From Hexactinellida sp. DTS-2022 (taxonomy: Eukaryota; Porifera; Hexactinellida), in assembly GCA_028753945.1 (NCBI GenBank), contig JAPNXP010000002.1, positions 186,001-250,000 of the forward strand: 64,000 bases of DNA, read 5' to 3'. Each line of letters starts with the position of its first letter. Position 1 is the stretch's first letter. Shown one piece after another: positions 9,006 through 20,391 of the stretch. Both the position numbers and the translations under genes were made by a program. Under the pieces are notes generated by a model. That model did not search any database and was not told the DNA's origin. It saw nothing but the letters and a program-made list of their open reading frames with translations.

Positions 9006-11308
9006 ATGGCCGTTCGATTCCCTGACCGGATACACCCCGTAGACCCTGTCGAGTTGGAAATACACCAACTGTTCGACCGCATAATTATGTGTGTCCAGCA
9101 GCGACGAGTGGCACTCATAACCACATACCGCGACACACGCGACCAAATAGCCGCTAGGCCCATAGAGCGCGCGCGAAAAGAACAAGAACTGATCGCACTG
9201 AAAGTACATACCGAACAAAGTCTCCAAATGAACGAATTGAGAGAGACCCAGGAGCGAATCCTAGCGGAACTAGAACAAGCGCTAGCAGAGGTGAGGGTAC
9301 CCCAGCCCGAGACACGCGTGGTGTTCCGAGGCACCTGTGGACACCTGGAGCAGGTGATCGCAGGTGTGGGAGAGGTAGTCGAGGAGGAGGTGCCCGTTGT
9401 ACCCCGATATGAACAAATGAGACCGATTGTAGCTGTCGGGAAGAAAGGACAAGCTCCTGGAGAGCTCTTGAGTCCTCGTGGTGTCGCTATCGATGGGAAC
9501 ACAAATCTCATTTATGTCGCAGAAGAGTTTGGTTCCCGTAGAGTCTCAATCTTCTCGGAGACAGGCGAATTCCTAAACACTTTCACAAACCAAGCCATGA
9601 GAGCGCCACGCGGTATAACGATCCATCGAGACAACCTGTACGTGACGGACATAGAAGTACACGCTGTGTTCCAATTCAAAATAGAGGCTGACATGCGTCT
9701 CGTCGCTAGCCTAGGGAGTAAGGGATCTGGTGTGGGACAGTTCGATTGCCCTCGCGGACTCACCGTCTCTACCAACGGAGATGTGTTCGTAGCGGATTAT
9801 AGCAACCACAGAATCCAAGTCCTAGATGACTCCCTACACTTCCAAAAATTCATAACGCTTCAAACAATACAATACCCATGTGACGCACAGTGGTTTATTT
9901 GGACCATTCACAGGAAGTAGGTATTTCCAGAGCAGATAGACCTATCAAATGTATTATATACCCATGGGTTATCTATACCTGTGAATCCATTTATGGACTC
10001 AGAAAATTAGTACGGCTTCAAATTTTTAAGTTATGACGTCATAGTATATTTTTTATTCCCATAATTCCACAAATATTTGCTAAATTAGTATTTTCAAATA
10101 AACTAGAGCTAATTCATTTATATGCATCTCTAAATAAATGCATGGTGTAGACCTATTTAAGTTGATAATGTAATTCGAGAGCCTAGGCCAGTTAAATAAA
10201 CAGCTTTTTTATCATCAACGATTCGACCAGTTTTTCTTGATCCAATTTTGACATTTGATCACCCTTGCATTTTCTATTACATTTACAGCAACCCGTATAG
10301 TTTCCTTGGTTGAAAGGTAATCCCACGCTTCTAAATTATTCATTTAGTTTACTAATTGATGAAATTTTGAAAAAAAAATTTAAATCTTCGTATATAAATC
10401 TTCAAAGTCCCCGTATATAGACACGTAGATTTTGGTTTGCGCGCGGTTGCGCGGGGCTGGAAAGTGGTTAAAATCCAAGCTATATAGTTAAACTTTATAT
10501 AAAAATAGGGCTAGTAAAACGACACGAGACGACACGACAGTTTACGCAATACCAATACATGGAATTTAGCAGTTCGGACACTTCCAGCTAATCATAATTT
10601 GCAATGATAATTATACTAAAGGACAGATAATTATATGAAGAGTATTCAACAGTTTTAGGATGATTTAAACTATAATTAAACACTGTGAAAATATTAGCTG
10701 ATTGTGATCGAAACCTAATGAGATACACGAGCATGAAATGATGCATAATAGTTAACCACAAAATTTCTTCAATTATATTTAGCCATTGAAACTATAGACA
10801 CTGCATCATATTTCTAATTCTACTTGGAATTTTTAACTGTAAAAACAGTTACCTAGGTTCTCGATTATGCTGAACACGATAAAAACGTTTTTGAAGAGAT
10901 CAGAATTGGTAAAAAATTGTCCAACTCCCTGTCAATAAACCACTGTGTGACGTTAAACTGACACCAGATGAGGTGTACGTGCTCTGTTGTAACTCTCCCT
11001 GCATACTCGTGTTCTCTCACGCAGGAGAGAAGATTCGCTCCCTAATCACATGGGGTTTAGGAATGCAGATAGGATTAGCTTGGTTCTTCTGTTTGGACAG
11101 AAAACAGAATTTGCTGATCAGTGATTTGAGCAATGCACAAGTTAGAATATTCTCGAAAGAAGGGACACACCTCCACACTATAGGGGAACCAGGACATGAA
11201 GTAGGAATGTTTGATAACCCTCTAGGAATAGTTGTAACTGAAAACTTGAAATTAATAATTGTGTCCCATAATAATAACTATTCACTACAAATATTTTCAT
11301 GTCAATAA
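9006..11308 (+). pseudogene. NHL-repeat (TRIM-NHL-like) gene, copy 1, split by a transposon
   Basis: The 5' part (9006-9885) encodes ~293 residues: an N-terminal charged coiled coil (~35-100), an acidic linker, then NHL blades with the GVAID, YVAE and VADYSNHRIQV signatures. At 9886 the frame enters a 1062-bp insertion and stops at 9920. The homologous frame resumes at 10953 and ends at 11308. Precise loss of the insertion and one copy of its 5-bp duplication gives the frame of the intact paralogue at 42501-43739. There is no RING or B-box, so this is not a complete TRIM. A truncated product from 9006-9920 could still be made. It could also be spliced, but no good GT/AG pair fits the element's borders. 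Confidence 0.85.
9886..10947. mobile_element. Non-autonomous DNA transposon with CACAGTG (RSS/Transib-like) ends
   Basis: The 1062-bp insertion starts CACAGTGGTTTATT and ends with the exact reverse complement AATAAACCACTGTG (14-bp inverted repeats). It is flanked by the 5-bp direct repeat TGACG (9881-9885 and 10948-10952). The empty site is seen in the intact NHL paralogue near 42860. Heptamer-like CACAGTG ends and 5-bp duplications are the known hallmarks of Transib/RAG-type elements. The interior is AT-rich with no transposase frame, so it would need a helper in trans. Superfamily assignment rests on the ends only. Confidence 0.8.
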
Positions 11309-11336
11309 CTGTTTTCTTGTTGTTCATTAATTAAAC

Positions 11337-11674
11337 CAGGGTTCCGCAAACTTTCATTTATATCAGGCCACATAATCTTAACAAAATTTTCCTCAGGCCG
11401 CAAACATTATCGAGAAATTTTTCGAAATATATAACAAAAATTGTTGTTGTAATACTATAACTACGTATACTAATTCTAAGCAAAAAGTGCATAAAGCACT
11501 CTAGTCAAAAGGTAATAATCAGTGTGTATATGTTGTGTACAGGCCAGATTAAAATTAGAAATGTCTCTCAGGCCACACATGATACCAATTTCCAATTTCC
11601 ATTGAGCTATCAGGCCACACATAAGGTTGTTTCAGGCCGCATGCGGCCTGAAAAACCTAGTTTGCGGAACCCTG
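11337..11674. mobile_element. hAT-like MITE, 338 bp
   Basis: Inverted ends CAGGGTTCCGCAAAC / GTTTGCGGAACCCTG are flanked by a perfect 8-bp duplication AATTAAAC (11329-11336 and 11675-11682). Inside are repeated CAGGCC/GGCCTG motifs and no reading frame. An 8-bp duplication and CAGGG ends are typical of hAT elements. Confidence 0.9.
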
Positions 11675-11682
11675 AATTAAAC

Positions 11683-12307
11683 ATAATAACAATAATTCTA
11701 TTTCTATGAAAGGGAGGTAACTATATTCATCAGGGGTTTATCTGGGATTTTCTTGACCGGCAATTTATTACGGAGGTACATTTCTCGGCACCCTAAATGT
11801 GTTAGCCATAATAATATATGATCATTATTCAATGATGCGGCATTATTTGAAAGAGGTAAATTTGTACGGAACCCAAACAGGGGTTTATCCTTGAATTTCT
11901 GGGCCACAAAATCTGGGCATACACCCGGCTCTAAATGGAATCACACTGCTATTACCTTGGTACCTAGATAGGCCCTGATATTCACACATGAATGCACTTA
12001 GTTCCATTTAACCACATTAATAACGACAGGTAGAACTATGCCATCTAGCACAGATGTCTGCCAATCAGATCTCCGGGTTTGGTGGTTCCAGCAGATGGTC
12101 GCCTGTCTCCTGGGTTTCCATGGAGACGCAGAATTCCAGGCCTTGTTAGACTCCCGTAAAGGTGTTAGTTCCAGTTTGGTGGAAACAAGAACTCAAGCAT
12201 GGTTTCTGTCCGATCATATCCATGGTCCAGATTATGATTTTATTACTTATTTATATCCATGACATTTTAAGAAAATGATGAATTATTTCCGTTCCCATTA
12301 TAACGAA
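11683..12307. other. Gene-free spacer
   Basis: I see no convincing exon. A weak dyad lies around 11735-11900 (CAGGGGTTTATC occurs twice). The frame at 12038-12262 has no recognisable domain and is probably spurious. Confidence 0.5.
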
Positions 12308-13377
12308 TAGTACCCGCCAACCGTACAGGAATTTTCCCTTTGTCCAGGGATTTGGAGCAAACTTACTGTGTTTCAAACTTAACAAAGCTAAATCTCTATT
12401 TTTATATCCATAGCATAGTTATATACATTCGGTTTGTGCAAATAAACTGTAATTATTAATGCGTCCAGGGATATGCGTATTGTATCACCAAACTAACAGT
12501 TCTCAACAGCTTATTTGTAAAGCACACCAACCATATTACTGTAAGCTGTGTGATCCTATTGGATTCATACAAACCTGCCAACTCAGTCTATACAAATCCC
12601 TGGACGCATGCCAAGTATTCCCTGGACACATTTTAGAGGACTCGAATTCTACAAATATTCGCTCGCTCGCTTGGTGTACATTAATTAAGAACAAACACAT
12701 TATAAATAACTTATTAGGTCATTCTTATAGTTGCAATAAAAATAATCTTCAGAAAATGTTAATATGGTGATTAGTGAAACATGTCTAGGGTTCCCTGAAC
12801 GCTTTAAAAAGCCCCAAATCGAGATACTCATTTATTGTTTAAATAAGGAAAGTCCAATATGATCACACAGCTTACAGTTAATATGGTTGGTGTGCTTTAC
12901 AAATAAGCTGTTGAGAACTGTTAGTTTGGTAATACAATACGTATATCCCTGGACGCATGAATAATTACAGTTTATTTGTACAAACCGAATGTATATAACT
13001 ATGCAATTAATATAAAATAGAGATTTAGCTTTGTTAAGTTTGAAACACAGTAAGTTTGCTCCAATCCCTGGACACCTGGGCAAAGGGCAAATTCCTGGAC
13101 GGTTGGCAGGTATTGGACTTTCCTTATTTAAATAATAAATGAGTATCTCGATTTGGGGACTTTTTAAAGCGATCAGGGAACCCCTAGACATGTTTCACCA
13201 TTTTATATTTTCTGAAGATTTTTTATTGCAACTATAAGAATGCCCTAATAAGTATATTTATAATGTGTTTGTTCTTAATTAATGTACACCGAACGAACGA
13301 ACGAACGAATATTTGTATACTTTCGAGTCCTCTAAAATGTGTCCAGGGAATACTTGGCATGCGTCCAGGGATTTGTT
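12308..13377. repeat. Complex inverted repeat of order A-B-A'-B'
   Basis: Block A (~12308-12560) is the reverse complement of ~12870-13115, and block B (~12575-12850) is the reverse complement of ~13120-13377. All four blocks share the border motif CCAGGGA(A/T)T and TTCGGTTTGTGC-like tracts. A (GAAC)n/(GCTC)n-type stretch marks the mirrored position near 12660 and 13290. There is no coding potential. This looks like a foldback element that has itself been duplicated and inverted. Confidence 0.75.
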
Positions 13378-13500
13378 TGGAATAATTTATAAAACAGTTC
13401 TATAATAAGCCATAGCTACTGTATTAAGACCTGATAATAACATTAAGAAGTTAGTATATAGCTTATCCATTGTACTTTCAAAGCAGGTCTTATAGCTATA

Positions 13501-13658
13501 CAGTAGAACCTCGTTAGTAAGAACACCAGGGGACCGTCAGAATGCGTTCTCTTTATCCGGAATTCGTATTAACCAATGTCATTTGTATTGAAAAGGCTTT
13601 GAAGGGGACTGAAATAGTGTTCGTATTAACCGGAATTCGTAATAACGAGGTTCTACTG
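13501..13658. mobile_element. MITE family A (pogo-like), 158 bp
   Basis: Ends CAGTAGAACCTCGTTA / TAACGAGGTTCTACTG are flanked by TA. The interior contains GGGGACCGT and GAAAAGGCTTTGAAGGGG, shared with the copies at 46105, 46579, 52543 and 62396. CAGT ends plus a TA duplication suggest a Tc1/mariner-pogo relative. Confidence 0.9.
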
Positions 13659-13793
13659 TATTTATGTGTCCATTGTTTTAATTATAGGAAAAAGATTAGC
13701 AGAAATAGAATTTAATTAAAAAGAGATTAATATTATTATGTTGTTGTTGTTATTTACCATAAAGCCTAGTAATTAAATAGAAGTGATGGTATA

Positions 13794-14231
13794 TTATATG
13801 TAGCTAGTAGGATACTGTAGGTATTGGTATCCGTTGTACGTTGGTTCCTGTGGTTGAAAAGTCGAACGATACAAGTGAATCTCCCACAGTAGCTTATTTT
13901 TCTCCCGAATAAGCGAATTCCTTTCCTCCTCTAGTGTTTCTAGGGTAGAATGCAGTACTTGTTGTCTCGATTTTTCGCTTTCACGAAATCTTTTTGCTGC
14001 TCGTCTGTTGTTAACTTTTCTTCGGTTTTCGCTAATAAAGGCTTTGTCAGGGTCGGTCAGTAAACCGAGTCTCGAAATATTTCGATATTCCAATTTTCCG
14101 AGGGTTTTTAACTTTTCAATATCAATTAAATTTTTGAACTCAATTTCTTGATATTTTTCTTCCCAGCTATCAATGAGGATTTGTTGTGTTCGTTGACATT
14201 TTGAAAACTTGTAATTATTTGTTGTTGCCAT
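13794..14231 (-). CDS. Small bZIP transcription factor
   Basis: Single-exon gene of 145 residues from the ATG at 14231. The basic region lies at ~72-92 (NNRRAAKRFRESEK). It keeps the N-x2-A-A-x-R-x-R spacing of DNA-binding bZIP proteins and runs into a leucine-zipper helix of about four heptads (~95-125). The N-terminal half is charged and the C-terminus Tyr/Pro-rich. It is small, as in ATF4/5 or C/EBP-related factors, but I cannot assign a subfamily. It should act in the nucleus as a homo- or heterodimer. Neighbouring DNA is repeats on one side and a 1-kb gene-free spacer on the other. Confidence 0.8.
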   Translation of the reverse strand: MATTNNYKFSKCQRTQQILIDSWEEKYQEIEFKNLIDIEKLKTLGKLEYRNISRLGLLTDPDKAFISENRRKVNNRRAAKRFRESEKSRQQVLHSTLETLEEERNSLIREKNKLLWEIHLYRSTFQPQEPTYNGYQYLQYPTSYI

Positions 14232-15288
14232 TTTATTTGTTTGTTTATATCTGATTATATTTATTTTGCATTATCCACTATTTATACAAATTCACATTTT
14301 TCAAACATTATTTTGGTTTCATAAAGCCACAGTTTTACCAAGGTACAAAGTTGCAGTAATACTCAAGTACTTTCACAATGCTACAAACCACATTAACTAT
14401 TCCCTGTGTCACGGGAGAGATTGTTATTCCCGAGCCACACCACCAACCGTAAACTGTGACCCTGACAAATGCACATTCCAACCTATGTAATGTGTTTCCA
14501 AGGAAAAGTGCTCTGTTAGAACATAGCAAACTCGTGATATAAGTATTGAGGTAATCGACCAATGAAATCGGAGACTTTGTAGCCTTGAAACGCTTTGCGA
14601 TGATTGGTTAATTGTTTCTATGAATTTTCACTCAAAAATGCTATTTACATGTAAAAGGTAGAACTGTCTCCAAAACAATAAATAAAGAGTGCAATTATAC
14701 TAACCTCAAGGGACCTAATCAAGGGCTAATGTCCGGAAAATTATTCTGTAAATAGGAAATCTAATATGGTATTTCAAAATTATTTTAGTTCCATTTCAAA
14801 GTGCTGGTATTATCTTTGATTTATTGGAAAATCTAAATTGCTTAGTTTGTAAGTTTATTAGACACAACTAAGTAATCCAAAAATAGATTGTACTTGTTAA
14901 TAAAATTATGTAAACAATTAATCATGAGATTGAAACTAGCTAACACAAATTGCAAAAAATAAATAAACAACAACAAATATACATAATTCAAACTCAGTAT
15001 TACACATGCATAAATTCTGAAATGTAACAACCAATAAAATTACTGGAACTGAAACTGAGTTAATGTTGGATTACTCATTAACTAAGTAAGATTTTAATTG
15101 GTCAATTCCAAGAACTTAAACGAACTTAGAGTTTCTATTTAGACACAATATGGGGCATTTGGGAAACAAATAGAAAATATGTTAATAACAAATTTTGGCA
15201 AAACAACTCAATTCATGAAAAATACAACTAAAAGCTGCCACAACCTAAATATACAAACAAACAAACCAATATTCACACCAAACCCAAC
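14232..15288. other. AT-rich spacer
   Basis: I see no exon with a recognisable domain here. A few AGTTCCA motifs occur and the left part may hold the bZIP promoter. Confidence 0.5.
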
Positions 15289-16170
15289 CTAGTCATCTTT
15301 AGTCCCATGCTTCAAAATATGAGTAAACGTTATATAATCGAAATCACCCTTTCCATCAATAGGCGCTCCAACAAACAGTTCATCGACCTCTTTATCGGAC
15401 ATGCGGTCCCCCATTGTGGTTAGGAGCTCCCTCAGTTTGTCTTCGTGTATCTTGCCGGTGCCCTCCTCATCGAAACACGCGAACGCATTCTTGATGACGT
15501 CCTCGGGGTCAGTTCCGCTCAGCTTCTCTCCGAACAGAGTTAGAAACATTGTGAAGTTAAGCGGCCCGTGCGCCTCGTCCAACATGTCCTGGATGTACTG
15601 CTCCGTCACCTCCTTACCTACATGGTTCCGGTATTAGTTCCAGTTCCAAAATATGCATTTTAATAAATTGGATCCCCTGGTACAATAGCACAAGTTGGAT
15701 ATATTATAATTGGAACCTCAAGGTACCGGTCTTAGTTCCAGTTCAAAAATATGTAGACTACAGTCGAACCGGTTTTTTGTAACAAATACTTTGCATGGAA
15801 ATAAAGTAAGAAAAATCTGATTGAAAATAAAACAAAATTGGAATTTCTTACTTAGAATAAATAGTTAGAAAAAACCTGTTTCGACTGTATTTTGAACAAA
15901 CTTGATTCCCTGGGGTATACATTGACACGTGTAGATATTCTACAATTGGAACCAACATAGTTCCAGTTCCAATATGAACCTACCCAGAGAAGCCAGCATT
16001 TCCTTAAGATCGTCCGAATCTATTTTCCCGTCTCTGTTCTGATCAATAATATTGAAGGCCTCCTTGAATTCCTGGATTTGTGTCTGATCAAACATCGCGA
16101 AAATATTCGAAGTGGCACGGTGAACCCTCTTACGTGGTTTGTCCTTCTTTGCCACTCTAGCCTTGCTCAT
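15289..16170 (-). CDS. Myosin regulatory light chain, copy 1
   Basis: Two exons (16170-15984 and 15617-15289, phase 1, GT/AG) give 171 residues, the normal length for MYL9/MYL12/sqh-type light chains. The basic N-terminus ends in [10 protein letters not shown], which includes the Thr-Ser pair phosphorylated by MLCK or ROCK in this family. The first EF-hand loop ([12 protein letters not shown]) looks able to bind a divalent ion, and [10 protein letters not shown] marks the third. The product binds the myosin II heavy-chain neck and controls contractility. Its last ~40 residues ([10 protein letters not shown]...) differ from copies 2 and 3 and are closer to the usual family sequence, while the preceding ~70 residues are nearly identical to copy 2. 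Confidence 0.95.
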
Positions 16171-17502
16171 TGTGTATTCTATTAGCTAACAACAACAACA
16201 ACAACAACAACAACAAATGTAAACAAGTATTCAAACAGTTCCGATTGTTTCAGTAAGTAGACATTACAATGTAAACAAACAATTTTTTGTAGATTTGATT
16301 AAAAGAGAAATAACTTTAAAGTGAAAGTATAAAGTGTCCCAACTCGCGACACAATTTAGAACTTGAGTCACAATATAACTAATAAGCAAACTCCAAATTA
16401 GGTTGCAATAAATTACAATTATAAATAAAAGATATTCGATATTAAGCATTCCTATAGACAACTCGAGTTGATAGGGAATTACAGCACAAGCATTGTTTAC
16501 AAACTTTAATTTAAACTGAAACCACTAATTTACTTTCAATGACCCCTGTGGTATTAAAAACCCGACAAAAGTAATAAATTAAATTAGAAATGCTCGTGCC
16601 ACTAATTTCTATACAACTAAGCGAAACATTGTGTAATATAAATTCCATTGTGGCTACTTTGCAACAATTAATTTGTGAGTAATGAAAGGTAATTATAGCG
16701 GGAAATATTTTTCTAATTTTATGTAATATTAGCTATGTAGAACTCAACGTGCCTAGGGTACAAATCCGTTGCCATAGAGAAACGTGTAATCCAAAATATT
16801 TAGATCTTTCGGTGGAAAGCAAATTTTTTGTTTATTTGTTTACATAAACTGATTAATGTTTTTGTTAATTCTTTCAGTAAAATCAAAATATATTGCGTCT
16901 CAAAAGATAATTTTCTAAAATTACCCAAAACTTGCGTGATTGAAAAAGTGGCTTAAATTATTTTAATAAAAACCACAAATTATTAAACCAATAATATTTA
17001 TGATAATCAAAATATTTGGGAAATTCCAGACAAAGACAAATTCAATTGTGTCAAAATATAACTAGACATAATAATGAGAATGTGATTAATTAGATAGCTT
17101 ACGAAATAACCGATTTTTCCTATATTTAGTTTAGTTTATAATTAGAACCGTAATAGACGGAAGGCGAATGAACTTATGATTAGGCGCGTAAATAAGAAAA
17201 AAACGTAAACAAATTTATTGTTTTGGCGCGTAAATTCAAGCGCCAAAATCTTTAGCGCTCGAATTTTGAGGGCCTAAATAATTTTTAAATCGAAATTTCA
17301 ATCCACCATTGTTTGTTTATTTTGTTGCTTGATTGTTTGGTTGTTTATTTGTTGCTTGTTTAAACCAATAAAATGACAGGGTCTGCATAACAATAGAATT
17401 AACTTGTTACTAAAAATAGATACTAGCTAAGCGGGAAATAATAATTCTGATTAAAACTGAAGTGAAAATCAAGTTATAAGCCAATCAACCATTCAGATCT
17501 CG
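16171..17502. other. Spacer between light-chain genes
   Basis: No exon is visible. A CAA microsatellite lies at about 16190-16215, just upstream of copy 1. A cluster of GGCGCG/GCGCC motifs sits at 17180-17280 within AT-rich DNA. Confidence 0.5.
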
Positions 17503-18433
17503 CTAATCATCCTGGGAACCATGCTTTAGGATCCGGATGAACTGTACATAATCGAACAAACCGGTTTCATCTGGGGTTACAGCCAGGAACATGTTGTCGA
17601 CTTGCTCGTCGCTAAACCGGTCTCCCATTGTGGTTAGGAGCTCCCTCAGTTTGTCCTCGTGTATCTTGCCGGTGCCCTCCTCATCGAAACACGCGAACGC
17701 ATTCTTGATGACGTCCTCGGGGTCAGTTCCGCTCAGCTTCTCTCCGAACAGAGTTAGGAACATTGTGAAGTTAAGCGGCCCGTGCGCCTCGTCCAACATG
17801 TCCTGGATGTACTGCTCCGTCACCTCCTTACCTACATGGTTCCGGTATTAGTTCCGGTCTTAGTTCCAGTTCCAAAATCTCAATAAATATGTATTATGAG
17901 TGAATTGGTTCCCTGGGGTATACATTAATTTAATTCAGGACAATTGGAAATAACATTAGTGGAGTATTAGGATATACTCTCATTTTGGGATATTCTGATT
18001 ACACAATAGTTCCAATCAATTTATAGAATAAAGCTTTCAAAATATACTTTTCTGAAAATTGGCAAGATTTTATTGAAAATCTACCAAATAGTAATTTTCA
18101 TTTGACGCAGGCAAAATTCAGGCGCTAAAAATTAAAACTAAATAAAATTATAAGTTATCCCTGAAATAAATCTTTATTACACTTTTAACTAATATTATGA
18201 TAGTTCCAATTATAGTTCCATTTACAGTTCCAATTACAGTTCCAATACTCACCTAGAGACTCCAACATTTCCCTGAGATCCTCAGAATCGATGTACCCAT
18301 CTCTGTTCTGATCAATTATGTTGAATGCCTCCTTAAATTCCTGAATCTGTGATTGGTCGAGCATCGCGAATATATTAGAAGTGGCGCGTCTTTGTCGCGA
18401 TTTGCTTTTTGTCATTAGTCTGTGTTTGCTCAT
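17503..18433 (-). CDS. Myosin regulatory light chain, copy 2
   Basis: Two exons (18433-18253 and 17831-17503, phase 1) give 169 residues. The phosphorylation motif [10 protein letters not shown] is intact, followed by AMLDQ where the other copies have FDQ. EF-hand 1 reads [12 protein letters not shown]. The start at 18433 is used because the homologous MSK begins there; an in-frame ATG at 18490 would add a hydrophobic, unconserved stretch. The first part of exon 2 is nearly identical to copy 1, while its end ([13 protein letters not shown]...) and 3' flank are nearly identical to copy 3. This pattern suggests gene conversion. Confidence 0.95.
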
Positions 18434-18696
18434 TCTTATAAACAACTTGTTTACACAAACAAAGTAAATAATATATAGAAAAAACAACAATATCGGGCTG
18501 AATTTAAAGCAAAATGAAAAGTAGAAAAATGTAAAATTTTACCAGTGCCGAAGTGCTAAAAAAAGGTATTATATGCCACACGAGCCTACATTTATATTGG
18601 CATTATCTTAGATACATAATAACCTGATTTGATGACATAATATACACACAGTATTACATACAAATATTCACCCAACAATCAACCATTCAGATCTCG

Positions 18697-19568
18697 CTAA
18701 TCATCCTGTGACCCATGCTTTAGGATCCGGATGAACTGTACATAATCGAACAAACCGGTTTCATCTGGGGTTACAGCCAGGAACATGTTGTCGACTTGCT
18801 CGTCGCTAAACCGGTCCCCCATTGTGGTTAGGAGCTCCCTCAGTTTGTCTTCGTGTATCTTGCCGGTGCCCTCCTCATCGAAACACGCGAACGCATTCTT
18901 GATGACGTCCTCGGGGTCAGTTCCGCTCAGCTTCTCTCCGAACAGAGTTAGAAACATTGTGAAGTTAAGATTCCCCCTTGCTTCCTCTAGCATTTCCTGG
19001 ATATACTTCTCTGGGACCTCCTTGCCTAATTGGAACTGAAACTAACACAGGAACCTTACCTTTGATAAACCGTATGTACAGTATACTCCGCTTAATAGAG
19101 CCACCGGTTAATAGATTTCTCCACTAAATCGGGTCAAAATCTCACAGGATTTATAGGACAAAATTACAGTTTGACTCAAAATATTTCCGAGACCCTAACC
19201 TTACCTTTGATAATAGTTTTCCTTAAATTCAGGCTCCATTTTTAAGGAATAAATTTGGCGCTTACAATTTCAGCATTTCTAATTATGGCGCCTTAAATTA
19301 TAAGCGCCATTTATAGAATCGATAGAAAACAGGAAAACTGGAACCTAACGCAATATGGAACCAGTTGACACCTATAGTTCCACTTACCGAGTGACACCAT
19401 CATTTCCTTGAGATCCTTAGCATCAATAAAACCGTCTCTGTTCTGGTCTATGATATTGAAAGCCTCCTTGAATTCCTGAATTTGGGTTTGATCGAACATT
19501 GAAAATATATTCGAAGTTCTGGGCCTCCCACCGCCATGTTTGGCCTTTTGTGCTCGCGTTTTGCTCAT
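18697..19568 (-). CDS. Myosin regulatory light chain, copy 3
   Basis: Two exons (19568-19388 and 19025-18697, phase 1) give 169 residues. The N-terminus reads [11 protein letters not shown]: the Thr-Ser pair remains but the residues just before it differ from copies 1 and 2, so kinase preference could differ. EF-hand 1 ([12 protein letters not shown]) is intact. The first ~50 bases of exon 2 are divergent. From [10 protein letters not shown] onward the DNA is nearly identical to copies 1 and 2, and the end matches copy 2. Confidence 0.95.
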
Positions 19569-19631
19569 TAAAGCTAATTGGAACTAACAATACTAACAAC
19601 TGGAACCAACTTGGGAATTACCTGTACAATA

Positions 19632-19781
19632 GACTCTCGTCATTAGGAATACGGATAAGGGAATATCGGTTAAGGAGTACAAGGTTTAATTCCCCTAGCC
19701 TATACAAATGCATGCAAGTGACTCCAGTTAATACGAATTCCGGATAATATGACATAGGTATTAATACTGTCCCCTATATTT
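19632..19781. mobile_element. MITE family B copy
   Basis: It contains the GATAAGGGAATATCGGTTAA, GTACAAGG and CCTAGCCTATACAAATGC blocks of family B. The left end (AATAGACTCTCGTCATTAGG) is recognisable; the right end is truncated at GTCCCCTATA. Confidence 0.8.
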
Positions 19782-20047
19782 TAAGGAATTATTTACTTCA
19801 AAGATTAAGATTCACCTTCGCGAAGTCATTTTTTTATTGGAAGGTCGGCCGATATAGCAGCAAGCCCTAAAATTATAATTCCTGTTTTAACTGGCTAGTA
19901 TACCATATAAATAGATATACAGTAGATGTCGGTTATAATTGATGAGCTGAAAATTGGCATTAGGAGGGACAGCCTAATTACTGATTCTTGATTAACACAT
20001 TTTGACACATTTTTAACACCTGTAAAATTTGTCTGATCCATGAATCA

Positions 20048-20176
20048 CAAATCTAAAATTACAGCTGTGCCGACAACATTTTCTTTTGGAGGCACTACAC
20101 TACCCATACAGTAGCCACCAAAAGGTAGTGCCTCCAAAGGGAAATGCGTCGGCACAGGCTGCAATTTTGGATTTTT
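20048..20176. mobile_element. Foldback MITE family F
   Basis: A ~129-bp near-palindrome: AAATCTAAAATTACAGCTGTG at the left mirrors CACAGGCTGCAATTTTGGATTT at the right, with TTGGAGGCACTAC and its complement inside. Related copies lie at 31656-31764 and 44350-44479. Spacer 19782-20391 otherwise holds only a fragment of family C near 19918. Confidence 0.8.
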
Positions 20177-20391
20177 AATATTGGAAAGGTCGGCCGATAT
20201 AGAAGCAAGCCCTCAAAAATATAAATTCCTGTTAACTGGAACTAACTAATGGAACTATCAAATCCAGAGCCGACTGTACGCAATACGACAACAGATAAAC
20301 AATTGTCCAATTTGCAACTAATAGGAACTTAAGATGCTTATAAATACTATAATTCTATGAATTAACGGAACTATTCTCTAAAATTACTATT

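Noticed and set aside
9886..10947. Ordinary intron in the NHL gene
   Set aside because: The borders do not give a GT/AG pair that restores the frame, while inverted ends and a 5-bp duplication fit an insertion exactly. The paralogue has no intron.
12038..12770. Open frames of 74 and 103 codons on the plus strand
   Set aside because: They lie in or beside a complex inverted repeat, are mirrored on the other strand, and show no domain.
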